Source: Actinomadura soli
GTDB lineage: Bacteria > Actinomycetota > Actinomycetes > Streptosporangiales > Streptosporangiaceae
Direction: 5' to 3'
Assembly (NCBI RefSeq): GCF_005889715.1
Contig: NZ_VCKW01000029.1
Location: forward strand, 1 to 49,428
DNA length: 49,428 bases
Every line of letters starts with the position of its first letter. The stretch's first letter is position 1. The position numbers and the translations under genes are program-made. Shown here in pieces: positions 1 through 8,707 of the stretch. The notes beneath the pieces were generated by a model that was not told the DNA's origin, ran no database searches, and saw only the letters and a program-made list of their open reading frames with translations.

Positions 1-177
1 CCCCAGGGCGCCTCCCCCGCCGTCCACCCGGAGTCGATGACCGCCGAACTCGACCCCGCCGACGAGGAGTACCTCGCCTGCCTCGCCGACTCCCTCTGGC
101 CCGACGACGAGTACCTGGAACTCGAGCACACCACCGACGGCGAAGAGGAAACCGGCGGGAGCGGCATGCGCCTCTAG
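1..177 (+). CDS. C-terminal part of an unidentified protein (5' truncated by window edge)
   Basis: The first frame is open from base 1 to a TAG at 175-177 and gives 58 residues. The tail is very acidic (DPADEEYL, LWPDDEYLELEH), ends in GSGMRL, and has the strong third-position G/C bias of a real gene here. The N-terminus lies outside the window and I recognise no domain. It converges with the gene that ends at 224. Function unknown; I am fairly sure it is coding and unsure of anything else. Confidence 0.55.
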   Translation, partial: PQGASPAVHPESMTAELDPADEEYLACLADSLWPDDEYLELEHTTDGEEETGGSGMRL

Positions 178-223
178 CCCGGCCCGCGAGTCACCGAGGC
201 GAACCGGGGCCGGAGGCAGGCGG

Positions 224-997
224 TCATTCGGCGGGAAGGGGCTCGCCCGTCTCCAGGAGCGTCTTGAGGCCGGACAGGACCTGCGGCCAGCCGTGGCGCG
301 ACATGTCGAGGAGGGCGTCGCCCGCCGCGTGGACGACCGTCAGCTTGACCGTCTCACCGGACGCCTCGATGTCGAAGGTCACCTTGGAGCGGGGTTCGGC
401 GAGGAGCTTGAGGCGCGTCTCCTCGTCCACGCCCACGGCCTTCGCCCATTCCGGGGTGAACGTGTGCCAGGTGTAGGAGAGGCGGCGGGGCGGGTCGGCT
501 TCGAGGACGACCTGCTCCGGGTCGGCCATCGTCGCGCTCTCCTCGTGCCAGGTGATCGTGGAACCGGGGGCCCAGTCGGTCTCGAAGGCGACGCCCCAGT
601 AGCGGCGGGTGAAGGCCGGGGCGGTCAGCGCCTGCCAGAGCCGCTCCGGCGTGGTCCGGATGTAGGTGGTGTAGACGAACTCGCTCATGGGGTCCTGCTC
701 CAATGCGGTTTTCAGGTCGGCGAGCGCGTTCGCCCGCTCCCGGTCGTACCGACTCATCCAGCGGTCGGCTATGGCGTTGATCGGGGCGGCGTTGAGGTAG
801 TGGAGCTTCTCCCGGCCCCGGCGCATCGTCGTCACCAGGTCCGCGTCCTCCAGCACGGCGAGATGCTTGCTGACCGACTGCCGGGCCATGTCCAGCCCCG
901 TGCACAACTCCCGGAGGGTCTGCCCGTTGCGGGTGTTGAGGCTGTCCAGCAGCCTGCGGCGGCTCGCGTCGGCGAGCGCCTTGAAGACCTCGTCCAT
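224..997 (-). CDS. ArsR-family regulator fused to an SRPBCC (Aha1-type) domain
   Basis: 257 residues from the ATG at 997. Residues 1-75 form an ArsR winged helix (MDEVFKALADASRRRLLDSL, then the recognition region ARQSVSKHLAVLEDADLV near 38-55). From about residue 105 an SRPBCC/AHSA1 domain follows (FVYTTYIRTTPERLWQALT, TRRYWG, and the C-terminal HGWPQVLSGLKTLLETG). Fusions of this kind are known in actinomycetes; the SRPBCC half is usually assumed to bind a hydrophobic ligand. I chose this ATG because longer in-frame starts run into the promoter. Two palindromic boxes and a good promoter lie just upstream, so autoregulation is likely (inferred). No cysteine metal-binding motif is evident, so a metal sensor is unlikely. 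Confidence 0.9.
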   Translation of the reverse strand: MDEVFKALADASRRRLLDSLNTRNGQTLRELCTGLDMARQSVSKHLAVLEDADLVTTMRRGREKLHYLNAAPINAIADRWMSRYDRERANALADLKTALEQDPMSEFVYTTYIRTTPERLWQALTAPAFTRRYWGVAFETDWAPGSTITWHEESATMADPEQVVLEADPPRRLSYTWHTFTPEWAKAVGVDEETRLKLLAEPRSKVTFDIEASGETVKLTVVHAAGDALLDMSRHGWPQVLSGLKTLLETGEPLPAE

Positions 998-1010
998 GCA
1001 CCGTCCCAAT

Positions 1011-1063
1011 ATGCAGCCATCTGGTTGCCTGGCACAATATGCAGCCATCCGGCTGCATGTCAA
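1011..1063 (-). promoter_or_regulatory. Promoter and twin operator of the ArsR-SRPBCC gene
   Basis: Reading leftward, TTGACA (1063-1058) and TATTGT (1039-1034) are separated by 18 bp. A perfect palindrome, ATGCAGCC-ATCC-GGCTGCAT (1039-1058), fills the spacer. A second, imperfect copy (1011-1030, two arm mismatches) covers the expected transcription start. The boxes are 28 bp apart. This layout suggests repression by the ArsR-type protein encoded directly downstream. Confidence 0.7.
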
Positions 1064-1070
1064 TCCCGGG

Positions 1071-1868
1071 TCACGGCTTGCGGCCGACACCGCCGTAGGC
1101 GTCCACCGCGTCCGGTTCGGAGGCGCCCTCCGGACGCCAGTGCGTCACGGGGACGATGCCCGGCTCCAGCAGGTCCAGGCCGTCGAAGAACCGCCCGATC
1201 TGCTCGGGGGTGCGCAGGACCAGCGGCGCGTTCCCGGACGCGTTCCAGACCTCGACGATCCGGTCGGACGCCTCGCCGTGGACGACGTTCGTCCCGTCGA
1301 ACATGGCGAAGTAGCTGCCCGGCGGCACCGCGCCCAGAAGCCGCCGGACGATCGCGAACGCCTCGTCGTCGTCCGGGATGAACTCCAGGATGCCCATCAG
1401 CGTGAACGCGATCGGCCTGCCGAAGTCCAGCGTCGCGGCGGCGGCGTCCAGGATGCGGTCGGGGTCGCGCAGGTCGGCGTGGACGTAGGCCGTCGCCCCC
1501 TCGGGCGTGCTCGCGAGCAGGGCTCTCGCGTGCTGCAGGACGAGTGGATCGTGATCCACGTAGACGATCTTGGACTCGGGCGCCGCCCGCTGCGCGACCT
1601 CATGGGTGTTATCCACCGTCGGCAGGCCCGACCCGACGTCGATGAACTGGCGGACGCCCGCCTCCGCGGCCAGATGCCAGACGACCCGGTTGAGGAACAG
1701 CCTGGACGCGCGGGCGAGGCGCGCCACGTCCGGGAGCATCCCGAGGATCTGGTCGCCGACCTCCCGGTCCAGCGGGTAGTTGTCCTTGCCGCCCAGCCAG
1801 TAGTTCCAGATGCGCGCCACATGGGGAACGCTCGTGTCGATGTCGGGACCGGGCCTGTCTGCGCTCAT
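1071..1868 (-). CDS. DUF574-family S-adenosylmethionine-dependent methyltransferase
   Basis: 265 residues from the ATG at 1868. The N-terminal signature RIWNYWLGGKDNYPLDR (about 20-36) is the hallmark of the actinobacterial DUF574/Methyltransf_19 family. A Rossmann SAM site follows: FIDVGSGLPT (75-84) and VYVDHDP (102-108). The C-terminus ends in the usual DAYGGVGRKP. Substrates of this expanded family are unknown. It lies upstream of and co-directional with the ArsR fusion, 73 bp away, but that gene has its own promoter. In-frame non-ATG starts further upstream add a low-complexity Arg/Pro leader and were rejected. Confidence 0.92.
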   Translation of the reverse strand: MSADRPGPDIDTSVPHVARIWNYWLGGKDNYPLDREVGDQILGMLPDVARLARASRLFLNRVVWHLAAEAGVRQFIDVGSGLPTVDNTHEVAQRAAPESKIVYVDHDPLVLQHARALLASTPEGATAYVHADLRDPDRILDAAAATLDFGRPIAFTLMGILEFIPDDDEAFAIVRRLLGAVPPGSYFAMFDGTNVVHGEASDRIVEVWNASGNAPLVLRTPEQIGRFFDGLDLLEPGIVPVTHWRPEGASEPDAVDAYGGVGRKP

Positions 1869-2014
1869 ACGCGGTTCCGTTCCCGGCCCCCGCCCCGTCA
1901 GTCGTCGCCCCGCCTGTCGCGACAGTGACAACCTTGGCGGTGGCGCGGCAGGGGAACCGTGACCTCGGCTTGCACGTCTGTTGAACAGGCAGCGAGCGAC
2001 GGAATGAGATCGCG

Positions 2015-2512
2015 TTGGACGAACTGGCCGAGGCGGCAACCATCATCCAGGCGGTCACGGTCATCCTGGGAATCCTGTTCGCGATCATGCAACTCCGCCA
2101 GGTCTCGCTCGCCCGCAATCTGGAGACGATGAAGTCCCTCTTCGATGGATTCGCCGAGCTCTCCAGCTATGCCGAGAGAAAGGCGATCCTCGACACCGGG
2201 CCGGTCGAGCCGCAAACCGCCTCAGAACAGGACCTCCTGCTCTACGCGCGGCATGCTGACTTCTTTCACAGTCTCGGCTTCCACTCGCGCAACAAGTTCG
2301 TCTCGCGCCGTTATCTTCTGGAGCTGTACAGCGGCGGGATCATCAGCATGTGGCAGTGCCTAGAGCCGTTCGTCCAGTACATGCGCGACGAGAAGGGCGT
2401 CTCGAACTACAGTCACGACTTCGAGGCCCTGGCAGCCGCCGCCCAGGCCTACCGCGCGAAGAACTTCCCATCCGAAAGCCTCCGCTGGGCCGCCGGCAGC
2501 GAACCCGGCTGA
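2015..2512 (+). CDS. Small membrane-anchored protein of unknown function (DUF4760-like)
   Basis: 165 residues. The only start compatible with the frame is TTG at 2015, since an in-frame stop lies at 1982. A GGAA about 11 bases upstream is a weak ribosome site. One N-terminal membrane helix (about 8-27, IIQAVTVILGILFAIMQLRQ) is followed by a soluble helical domain with many aromatics and charged residues. The layout resembles DUF4760 proteins, but this was judged by eye. It is divergent from the DUF574 gene, so the 146 bp between them probably holds both promoters. Function unknown. Confidence 0.7.
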   Translation: MDELAEAATIIQAVTVILGILFAIMQLRQVSLARNLETMKSLFDGFAELSSYAERKAILDTGPVEPQTASEQDLLLYARHADFFHSLGFHSRNKFVSRRYLLELYSGGIISMWQCLEPFVQYMRDEKGVSNYSHDFEALAAAAQAYRAKNFPSESLRWAAGSEPG

Positions 2513-2865
2513 CGAACCCGAGCGCATCTCGGCATTTATGGAGTGAAATTCAGCGAACTCGGTGGCGGGCCCTACTCCAGGCCCGCAGGCCGGGCCGCGA
2601 CGTCGGAATCGGCCGAATCTTCAATCCCGCTTGGCTGACGCTTGGGCGCCGGACGAGGCCGAATGGGATACGCATGGATATGTGAGGGGACACGTTTCCC
2701 CGGCTTCGTGAGGCCACGAATTACAGATGAGGTCCGCTTTCGGCGGAGGTCTTGTGACTGAATTATTGCTCGTCAGACCCAGGGATCACGCGCTATTGGG
2801 AGTCCGATGGTCCGGGCTGGACGCCGCTGGCGCCGGTCCGGACGTCGCTTCCCGGGAGGAAAGTC
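2513..2865. other. Intergenic stretch, no gene seen
   Basis: 353 bp between the small membrane protein and the phospholipase D-like gene. It is less GC-rich than its surroundings around 2690-2790. I see a short imperfect hairpin near 2731-2745 (TCCGC...GCGGA) but no convincing coding frame or clear promoter hexamers. Confidence 0.5.
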
Positions 2866-4386
2866 ATGGCCAGCACTGATCCAGCGACCTGGTTCCTGCC
2901 CGCGTCACAGATGCCGCGGTTCCCCGCCTTCACGTCCGAGAACCAGGTGACCCCGCTGGTGGACGGCCGGGAGTACATGGCGCACCTGGCGGCCCGGCTG
3001 GCGGGTCAGGTGTCGGGCGACCACCTGCACTTCACCGGATGGCGGACGACCGGCGCACAGGCCCTGGAACCCGACTTCGCGCCCGGGGTCACCTTCCTCG
3101 ACCAGGTGTCCGACCTGATGTCGCGCGGGGTGACGGGCCGGTTCCTGATCTGGCTGGCCGGGCCCGGCGGGAGCGGCAGCGGGAGCGGCAGCGGTGGTGC
3201 CGCTCCGGCCTCGCAGATGGTGGAGAACATCGACTTCGTCGCCCAGGCGAACAACCTCGGCGCGACGGCCGTGCTCGACAACCGCACCGTCTCGTTCAGT
3301 TCCCACCACCAGAAGACCGCGGTGCTCAGCGTCGACGGCGTGGAATGGGCCTACACCGGCGGTATCGACATCGCCCCCGACCGCTGGGACGTCCCCGCGC
3401 ACGACCAGCCGTCCGGACGCACACGGGAGGGTTTCGACGCCTGGCATGACGTGCACTGCGCGGTTCAGGGCCCCGCGGCGGCGCACGTCTGGCAGAACTT
3501 CACCGACCGGTGGAACGATCCCACACCGGCCAACTCGATACCGGCCATGCCCGGCCCGGTCGTGCCGCCGCCGATCGTGGGCGGCCCACCCGCCCCGTTC
3601 AGCGCCGGAACACATCATGTGCAGGTCCTCCGGACCCTGGCCTGCAACGTGTACCCGTTCGGCATCGCCGGGGAGCAGACCGTCCGGCAGCTCTATGAAC
3701 GCGCCGTCGACAATGCCGAGCACTATGTCTACATCGAAGACCAGTACCTGTGGCCGTGCACCGGGGATTTCAGCGGTGGCCCCGCGGGGCTGGTGAACAG
3801 GCTGCGCGAGGCGACGGTGCGCGGCGTCAAGGTGATCTGCGTCGTGGCTCACCGCAACGACCTGGCCGTGACCGCGCCGTACCACAACCAGATGCAGCAG
3901 GACGTGCTGGACCTGTTGCGCCGCGACCGCCCGGACAACGTCTTCGTCTTCCATCTCCAGACGCCCGGGCAGGGCTCCGACATCTACGTCCACGCGAAAC
4001 TGATGATCGTCGACGACTGCCTGGCGGTCATCGGCTCCCCCAACATCAGCCGCCGCAGCCAGACCTCCGACTCCGAGCTCTCGGTCGCCGTCGTCGACGC
4101 CGATGTCGTCCCCGGCACGATGGACGGGGTCGCGGTGCCGGTCTGCCGGTTCGCCAAGGACCTGCGCATCGCCCTCTGGAGCGAGCACCTCGGCCTTCCC
4201 GACCCGAGTGCCGTCGACGACCCCATCGCGGGTCTCACCGAGTGGCCGGACCAGAACATCTCGACACCGGACGCCCCCGATTCGAGGCACCACGCCGTCT
4301 GCCACTTCGTCGATCCGGACCGGCCCCTGCCCTTCCTGCCGGACCTGCGTCCCCTGATGAACCTGGAGACCACCTGCTTCCCCTGA
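2866..4386 (+). CDS. Phospholipase D-like protein with two HKD motifs
   Basis: 506 residues from ATG 2866, preceded by GGGAGGAAAG. The first HKD motif is HHQKTAVLSVDG (H148, K150, D157) followed by YTGGIDIAPDRWD. The second is HAKLMIVDD (H376, K378, D383) followed by GSPNISRRS (390-398). These two half-sites make the PLD active site, which transfers phosphatidyl or other phosphodiester groups through a phosphohistidine. The first motif has two extra residues between K and D. A Gly/Ser-rich linker occurs at 102-111. No signal peptide is evident, so cytoplasmic action is likely. Substrate unknown; it could hydrolyse phospholipid or act as a transferase. It stands alone, with a TetR gene converging downstream. 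Confidence 0.9.
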   Translation: MASTDPATWFLPASQMPRFPAFTSENQVTPLVDGREYMAHLAARLAGQVSGDHLHFTGWRTTGAQALEPDFAPGVTFLDQVSDLMSRGVTGRFLIWLAGPGGSGSGSGSGGAAPASQMVENIDFVAQANNLGATAVLDNRTVSFSSHHQKTAVLSVDGVEWAYTGGIDIAPDRWDVPAHDQPSGRTREGFDAWHDVHCAVQGPAAAHVWQNFTDRWNDPTPANSIPAMPGPVVPPPIVGGPPAPFSAGTHHVQVLRTLACNVYPFGIAGEQTVRQLYERAVDNAEHYVYIEDQYLWPCTGDFSGGPAGLVNRLREATVRGVKVICVVAHRNDLAVTAPYHNQMQQDVLDLLRRDRPDNVFVFHLQTPGQGSDIYVHAKLMIVDDCLAVIGSPNISRRSQTSDSELSVAVVDADVVPGTMDGVAVPVCRFAKDLRIALWSEHLGLPDPSAVDDPIAGLTEWPDQNISTPDAPDSRHHAVCHFVDPDRPLPFLPDLRPLMNLETTCFP

Positions 4387-4436
4387 CCTCCCCATCCTCG
4401 TCTCAGATGGCGACTTCAGGAGCCGGGTGATGGGCC

Positions 4437-5204
4437 TCACGTGTGACTTGCCGGGTCGGTGCTGTCGCGGCCTACGCCGGGAGCGGATCGGCGGGGTCTT
4501 GGGGTGCGTTGTTTGATGGCGTGGTCGAAGCCGTCGAGGATGGCCTTCAGGCCGAACACTTGGGTCACGGTGGTCGAAGGGCTGGCCCTGATGGTGGCGA
4601 GCATTGGGAAGCGATCGGCGTTGCGCAGGATCAGGTCACGCATGATCGGGGTGGCGGCCTCGCCGGCCGTCCAGGCCTGGGTGCCGTGGGTGGCGGCCGC
4701 ATGGACGCCGCGGAGGTGGCTGGACACCAGCATGACCGCCTCCAGGCGTTCGCGTTCGGTCAGGGGGGTGTCGCTCAGGGCGGCGAGGGCGACTTCGGGC
4801 CAGCCGGTCTCGCGCGGGCCCATCACGCGTTCGCCGGCGGTGATCGAAGGCAACCAGGGATGCTCCTGCCAGGTGGCGGCCAACTGGCGTGCGTACTCCT
4901 CCAGGCCGGCCCGCCATCCGTTGAGCCGGCTCAGGTCGGGAGGTTCGCCGACCGCGGCTTCGATCATGACGGCGATCAGTTCGCTCTTGCCGTTGACGTA
5001 GCGGTACAGAGCCATCTTGGTGAGGCCGAGTTCGGCGGCGACCCGCTGCATGGAGACGGCCTCCAGGCCCTCGGCGTCGGCGACCCGCACCGCGGTGTCG
5101 GCGATCTGAGCGACGTCGAAAGCGGGCTTGGGCCCTCTGCTGGACGGTTTCCGCAGGCCCCATAGCAGTTCGGCCAATTCCTTGGGGTCCTGGTCGGTTG
5201 CCAT
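4437..5204 (-). CDS. TetR/AcrR-family transcriptional regulator
   Basis: 255 residues from the ATG at 5204. A short basic N-terminal extension precedes the TetR DNA-binding domain (about 28-75); the recognition part is AELGLTKMALYRYVNGKSELI (57-77). The C-terminal ligand/dimer domain is all-helical, of the TetR_C type found in tetracycline-repressor-like actinobacterial proteins, and the last 20 residues are disordered. It is divergent from the RibD-like reductase, with palindromes in the shared 135 bp gap, so it probably represses itself and that reductase (inferred). Confidence 0.92.
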   Translation of the reverse strand: MATDQDPKELAELLWGLRKPSSRGPKPAFDVAQIADTAVRVADAEGLEAVSMQRVAAELGLTKMALYRYVNGKSELIAVMIEAAVGEPPDLSRLNGWRAGLEEYARQLAATWQEHPWLPSITAGERVMGPRETGWPEVALAALSDTPLTERERLEAVMLVSSHLRGVHAAATHGTQAWTAGEAATPIMRDLILRNADRFPMLATIRASPSTTVTQVFGLKAILDGFDHAIKQRTPRPRRSAPGVGRDSTDPASHT

Positions 5205-5218
5205 CCGCGTCCTCTCGC

Positions 5219-5266
5219 TTGCCAGCTCGCTCAAACTATCTCTACGATACACAGTGTCCTTAGGAC
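5219..5266 (+). promoter_or_regulatory. Divergent TetR/reductase promoter with palindromes
   Basis: On the plus strand TTGCCA (5219-5224) and TACGAT (5243-5248) are 18 bp apart. The perfect odd palindrome ACAC-A-GTGT (5249-5257) lies at the expected start point and is overlapped by a second one, GTCCT-T-AGGAC (5256-5266). These are the best operator candidates for the divergently encoded TetR protein. Confidence 0.5.
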
Positions 5267-5339
5267 GCAGTTTGCTTCCTCGGAGTGGAAGAAGGAGCGC
5301 GTCCACAGGAGGCTCGTCATCGAGACAGGGAGCAGGCAT

Positions 5340-5903
5340 ATGTCCAAATCGGTGCTCGACATGTCGATGTCGCTGGACGGGTACATCTCCGACCCCGACG
5401 ATTTTCTCGGCGGCGAGGACGGCGAGCGGCTGCACAAGTGGGCCGACGCGGCCGGTCAGCCGTCCGAGGCGGCCAAGCAGTTCCAGGACGAATGGAACGC
5501 CGCCGGTGCGGTCCTGGCCGGACGGCGGACCGCCGAACTCATGGATCACTGGGGTGGCGATCACGGCGGTCTCCCGATCTTCGTGCCCAGCCACCGGCCG
5601 CCCAGCCCGGCCGCCCGCTGGGGCTATCCGCTGGTGACCTACGTCCAAGACGGGATCGAGAGCGCGATGGCACAGGCCAAAGCAGCCGCCGGGGACCGGG
5701 ACGTGCAGGTGCGCGGCGCCTACACGGGACAACGGGCGCTGGAGGCCGGGGTACTGGACGAGATCGTGATCCATCAGGTCCCGGTGCTGCTCGGTCGCGG
5801 TCACCGGTTGTTCGAGGTGCTGCCCCTGGAGATCGAACTGGAGATCGTCCAGGTACTGGACACGCCGGAGGCCACCCACATCCGCTACAGAGTCCGCATC
5901 TGA
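5340..5903 (+). CDS. Dihydrofolate reductase family (RibD C-terminal) protein
   Basis: 187 residues from ATG 5340, with an AGGGAGCAGG ribosome site. It starts SKSVLDMSMSLDGYISDPDD, the typical opening of the RibD-C/DHFR-like fold, then VLAGRRTAELMDHW in the middle and VLLGRGHRLFE near the C-terminus. Such stand-alone proteins are presumed NADPH-dependent reductases, often under a divergent TetR or ArsR repressor as here. The substrate is unknown. Length fits the family. Confidence 0.9.
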   Translation: MSKSVLDMSMSLDGYISDPDDFLGGEDGERLHKWADAAGQPSEAAKQFQDEWNAAGAVLAGRRTAELMDHWGGDHGGLPIFVPSHRPPSPAARWGYPLVTYVQDGIESAMAQAKAAAGDRDVQVRGAYTGQRALEAGVLDEIVIHQVPVLLGRGHRLFEVLPLEIELEIVQVLDTPEATHIRYRVRI

Positions 5904-6044
5904 GCCGGGTCGGCCACAGAGACGCTGGACCGGCTTCAGATCACGCGCTCGAATTCGAAGTCGCCAGGGTCCTTCGGTTGTGTATTTCCTCACCACCACC
6001 AGGTGGAGCGCTTGCCCCGTACCGCGGATCTTGCCGTTGAATAG

Positions 6045-6332
6045 CTACGCATCTTCGCAGCTGGCCTGCAACTGAGCTCGGTAGAAACGGCCATAAGGGT
6101 CGGCGGGATCGAAGAAGACCTGCGGATCACCGACGATGACACAGGGTCCGTAGTAGCCGATGGATTGCGCCGTGGCTCGGGCGTCGTCCAACGCGGCATC
6201 GAGGGCGGTCGGTCGGGTGGGGCCGAATCCGCCGCCGTCAACTAGCACTGAACCGGCGGGTGCGGCTGCGGTACTGGCGAGGAAGGCAACGACGAGAGCG
6301 CTAGCGACGGCGGCACGGCGGATGCGAACCAT
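6045..6332 (-). CDS. Small secreted protein, unknown
   Basis: 95 residues from ATG 6332, with CGGAG nine bases upstream. An N-terminal signal peptide is clear: MVRIRRAAVASALVVAFLAS followed by TAAAPAGS, with probable cleavage after an Ala near 25. The mature part is about 70 residues with two cysteines that could form a disulphide (GPCVIVG and ASCEDA). No recognised domain. Probably exported; function unknown. Confidence 0.7.
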   Translation of the reverse strand: MVRIRRAAVASALVVAFLASTAAAPAGSVLVDGGGFGPTRPTALDAALDDARATAQSIGYYGPCVIVGDPQVFFDPADPYGRFYRAQLQASCEDA

Positions 6333-6687
6333 GGGAGACTCCGATCATCGAGGAGCTGGCCTGACAACCTCCGATCGGATATTCGCGCGAGACACTCGAA
6401 CGGATGGCGGTGGCGCAGAAGTTTCTCAGGCCGGGTTACGAGTAAGCCATTGTTCCCGGAGCCGGTTGAGCTTCCGGGTGGCTTACGCGCAGCGGCGCGG
6501 GTCGGCACCGAGAGTCACATGGCGCTGGCCTTCGTGGGTGATGTGTCCGCTTCTGGCGGGTAGCCGCTCCGGCACCCCCGGGCCATAATCAAGGCGGCAC
6601 AGTCAGCGGCTACTCACGGGCGGCAGGGCCGAACGCACATCTCCCGCGCTGGACGTCGAGGCGCCAATCGGTGACGAGGAGGCCGAT
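6333..6687. other. Intergenic stretch with a nested inverted repeat
   Basis: 355 bp upstream of the amidase. No coding frame stands out. It contains the nested hairpin at 6442-6486 and the divergent upstream regions of the small secreted protein and the amidase. I see no clear promoter hexamers. Confidence 0.5.
6442..6486. repeat. Nested inverted repeat (asymmetric hairpin)
   Basis: Outer arms GTAAGCCA (6442-6449) and TGGCTTAC (6479-6486) are perfect. Inner arms CCCGGA (6455-6460) and TCCGGG (6473-6478) are also perfect. The left strand has five extra bases between inner and outer arms, giving an asymmetric bulge, and the loop is 12 nt. Function unknown. Confidence 0.6.
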
Positions 6688-8343
6688 ATGGCAAGACGAA
6701 GACGGAACCTGCGCACCCGAGCAGCGGCCTTGGTAGCCGGTGTCGGCATCCTGACGGCGCCCGTGGTCACAGTCGGCGCGGCAACGGGCAGCGGTGCCGC
6801 GCTTGGCGACGCGGGCAACCGGGCGACACCGGCCGACATCGCCGAGTGGGTGGTGGACATGGACGCCGCCGAGTTACGCCGACTGCTGGCGAGCGGCCAG
6901 GTCACCTCGGTCCGATTAGTCAAGGCATACCAGGCACGCATCGATGCCTACGAGCAGGCGTATGCCGACCAGCCCGGTGTCAACGCGGTCATTCGCAGGG
7001 ACCCTACAGCGATCGCCGATGCCGCCCGGCTCGACGCCGAGCGCCAGCAGGGCCACGTCCGCGGCCCACTGCACGGCATCCCGCTCCTGATCAAGGACAA
7101 CTACGACACCGAAGACCTGCCCACGACCAACGGCTCGCTGGCACTGAGGCACTGGCGCACCGCCGACGACGCCGAGCAGGTCGCGCGGCTGCGCGCGGCC
7201 GGGGCGATCATCCTCGCCAAGACCAACCTGCATGAGTTCGCCTCCGGCGTCGAGACCATCAGCTCGCTTGGCGGACAAACCCGCAACCCCTACGACCAGA
7301 CCCGCAACCCGGGCGGTTCCAGCGGCGGCACGGGCGCCGGTGTCGCGGCCGGCTTCGGCGCGGCCGGCCTGGGCTCGGACACCTGCGGCTCCATCCGCAG
7401 CCCCGCGGCGCACAACAGCCTGGTCGGGTTGCGGCCGAGCCAGGGGCTGTCCAGCCGCGACGGCATCGCGCCGCTCTCCGACACCCAGGACACCGGCGGC
7501 CCCATGGCCAAATCAGTCACCGACATCGCACTGATCCTGGACGCCACCGCCGGATACGACCCGGACGACCCGCCCACCAAAGCCTCCATAGGACGGATCC
7601 CCCGCACCTACACCACCGCTCTGGACGACACCGCCCTGGTCAACGCCCGCATCGGTGTGTTCACCGACTATCTGAGCACGTCGGTGCCCGCGCAGGCGAC
7701 GACGGCGCTGGTCCGGACGGCCACCGAGGACATGGCCTCGCAGGGCGCGACCATCGTCGAATTGCCGGCCCAACCCGCGCTGATGTCGGCGGTGGACGCC
7801 TCCTGGGTGTTCGTCCACGAGATGGAGCGCGACCTCAATCGCTACCTGGCGGCGCCGGGCTCACGATTCCCCCGTTCGCTGGCCAGGCTGGAGCCACCGT
7901 CCGACATCGTGACCCTGGCCGACATCGTCACCTCCGGCCAGGTCACGCCCACCGTCCTGCAGCGGCTCAAGGAACGGCTGGGCACCTCGACCGGCCCGCA
8001 GGACGCCTACCACCAACGGCTGGCCCAGCGCGCACAGGCACAACAGTTGCTCCACAAGCTGATGAACACGCATGACCTGGACGCACTGGTCTACCCGGCA
8101 GTCTCACAACAGGCCGCGCCGATCGGGCAGCCCCAAGAGGGCCTCAGGATCTGCGCCCTCGCCGCCAACACCGGGTTCCCCGCGCTGACGATCCCCGCCG
8201 GTTTCACACCCAAGGGCATGCCGGTAGGTGTCGAGCTACTGGGACGCCCGTTCAGCGAACCGACACTGCTCGGGCTCGCGTTCGACTACCAGACAGCGAC
8301 ACACCACCGCCGACCACCGGCAAGCACCCCACCCCTGAACTGA
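6688..8343 (+). CDS. Secreted amidase (amidase-signature family)
   Basis: 551 residues from ATG 6688, with a GAGGAGG site seven bases upstream. The N-terminus looks like an export signal (RRRRNLRTRAAALVAGVGIL, then a hydrophobic Ala/Val stretch to about 33). The catalytic Ser-cisSer-Lys triad of the amidase-signature family is present: K136 in IPLLIKDNYD, S212 in GGSSGG (209-214) and nucleophile S235 in DTCGSIRSP. It should hydrolyse a C-N amide bond outside the cytoplasm; the substrate cannot be told. The usual DIGGSIR is here DTCGSIR. Length matches exported actinomycete amidases. It converges with the homoserine dehydrogenase region. Confidence 0.93.
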   Translation: MARRRRNLRTRAAALVAGVGILTAPVVTVGAATGSGAALGDAGNRATPADIAEWVVDMDAAELRRLLASGQVTSVRLVKAYQARIDAYEQAYADQPGVNAVIRRDPTAIADAARLDAERQQGHVRGPLHGIPLLIKDNYDTEDLPTTNGSLALRHWRTADDAEQVARLRAAGAIILAKTNLHEFASGVETISSLGGQTRNPYDQTRNPGGSSGGTGAGVAAGFGAAGLGSDTCGSIRSPAAHNSLVGLRPSQGLSSRDGIAPLSDTQDTGGPMAKSVTDIALILDATAGYDPDDPPTKASIGRIPRTYTTALDDTALVNARIGVFTDYLSTSVPAQATTALVRTATEDMASQGATIVELPAQPALMSAVDASWVFVHEMERDLNRYLAAPGSRFPRSLARLEPPSDIVTLADIVTSGQVTPTVLQRLKERLGTSTGPQDAYHQRLAQRAQAQQLLHKLMNTHDLDALVYPAVSQQAAPIGQPQEGLRICALAANTGFPALTIPAGFTPKGMPVGVELLGRPFSEPTLLGLAFDYQTATHHRRPPASTPPLN

Positions 8344-8374
8344 CCCCGCGGACCGAGTGCGGTGTTCCGCTGTG

Positions 8375-8647
8375 TCATCCCGTGTTTGCAGCCGGTGCCG
8401 GTGGGTCCAGGCTCATCACCGCCAGTGCCTCGGCGGAGGTCTGGTTCCTGAGGGTGGCCGCCACGCCTGCTCCCGGGCAGGACACGTTCTGTGCCACCGC
8501 CTCGTCCAGCCACCGCTGTACCCCACCAAGACCGGCGCCCGTGCCCGCCGAAAAGCTCATGCCGTCGTCGGCTCCGGCATCGCCGTCGTCGTCGCGTGCG
8601 GGGACGCGGGCAAGGGCAGACGCGGCAGCCAGACGCGGCGCCGCCAC
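8375..8647 (-). CDS. Possible small protein downstream of homoserine dehydrogenase
   Basis: An open frame of 90 residues with strong third-position G/C bias, 60 bp downstream of and co-directional with the homoserine dehydrogenase. The part from an internal Met (MSFSAGTGAGLGGVQRWLDE) looks more protein-like than the Ala/Asp-rich start. VQRWLDEAVAQNVSCPGAG faintly resembles the opening of serine beta-lactamase-like proteins, so it could be a gene remnant. Weak evidence. Confidence 0.3.
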   Translation of the reverse strand: MAAPRLAAASALARVPARDDDGDAGADDGMSFSAGTGAGLGGVQRWLDEAVAQNVSCPGAGVAATLRNQTSAEALAVMSLDPPAPAANTG

Positions 8648-8707
8648 TGTCGGAGGCTTCGTCTGGGGCGCCGGCCGGTCTTGCCGCCTGGTCGCCGGTT
8701 CGCCGGG

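Noticed and set aside
6442..6486. Possible integron attC site
   Set aside because: The nested arms and bulge resemble attC in outline, but the GTTRRRY-type core sites are missing and no integrase or cassette is near.
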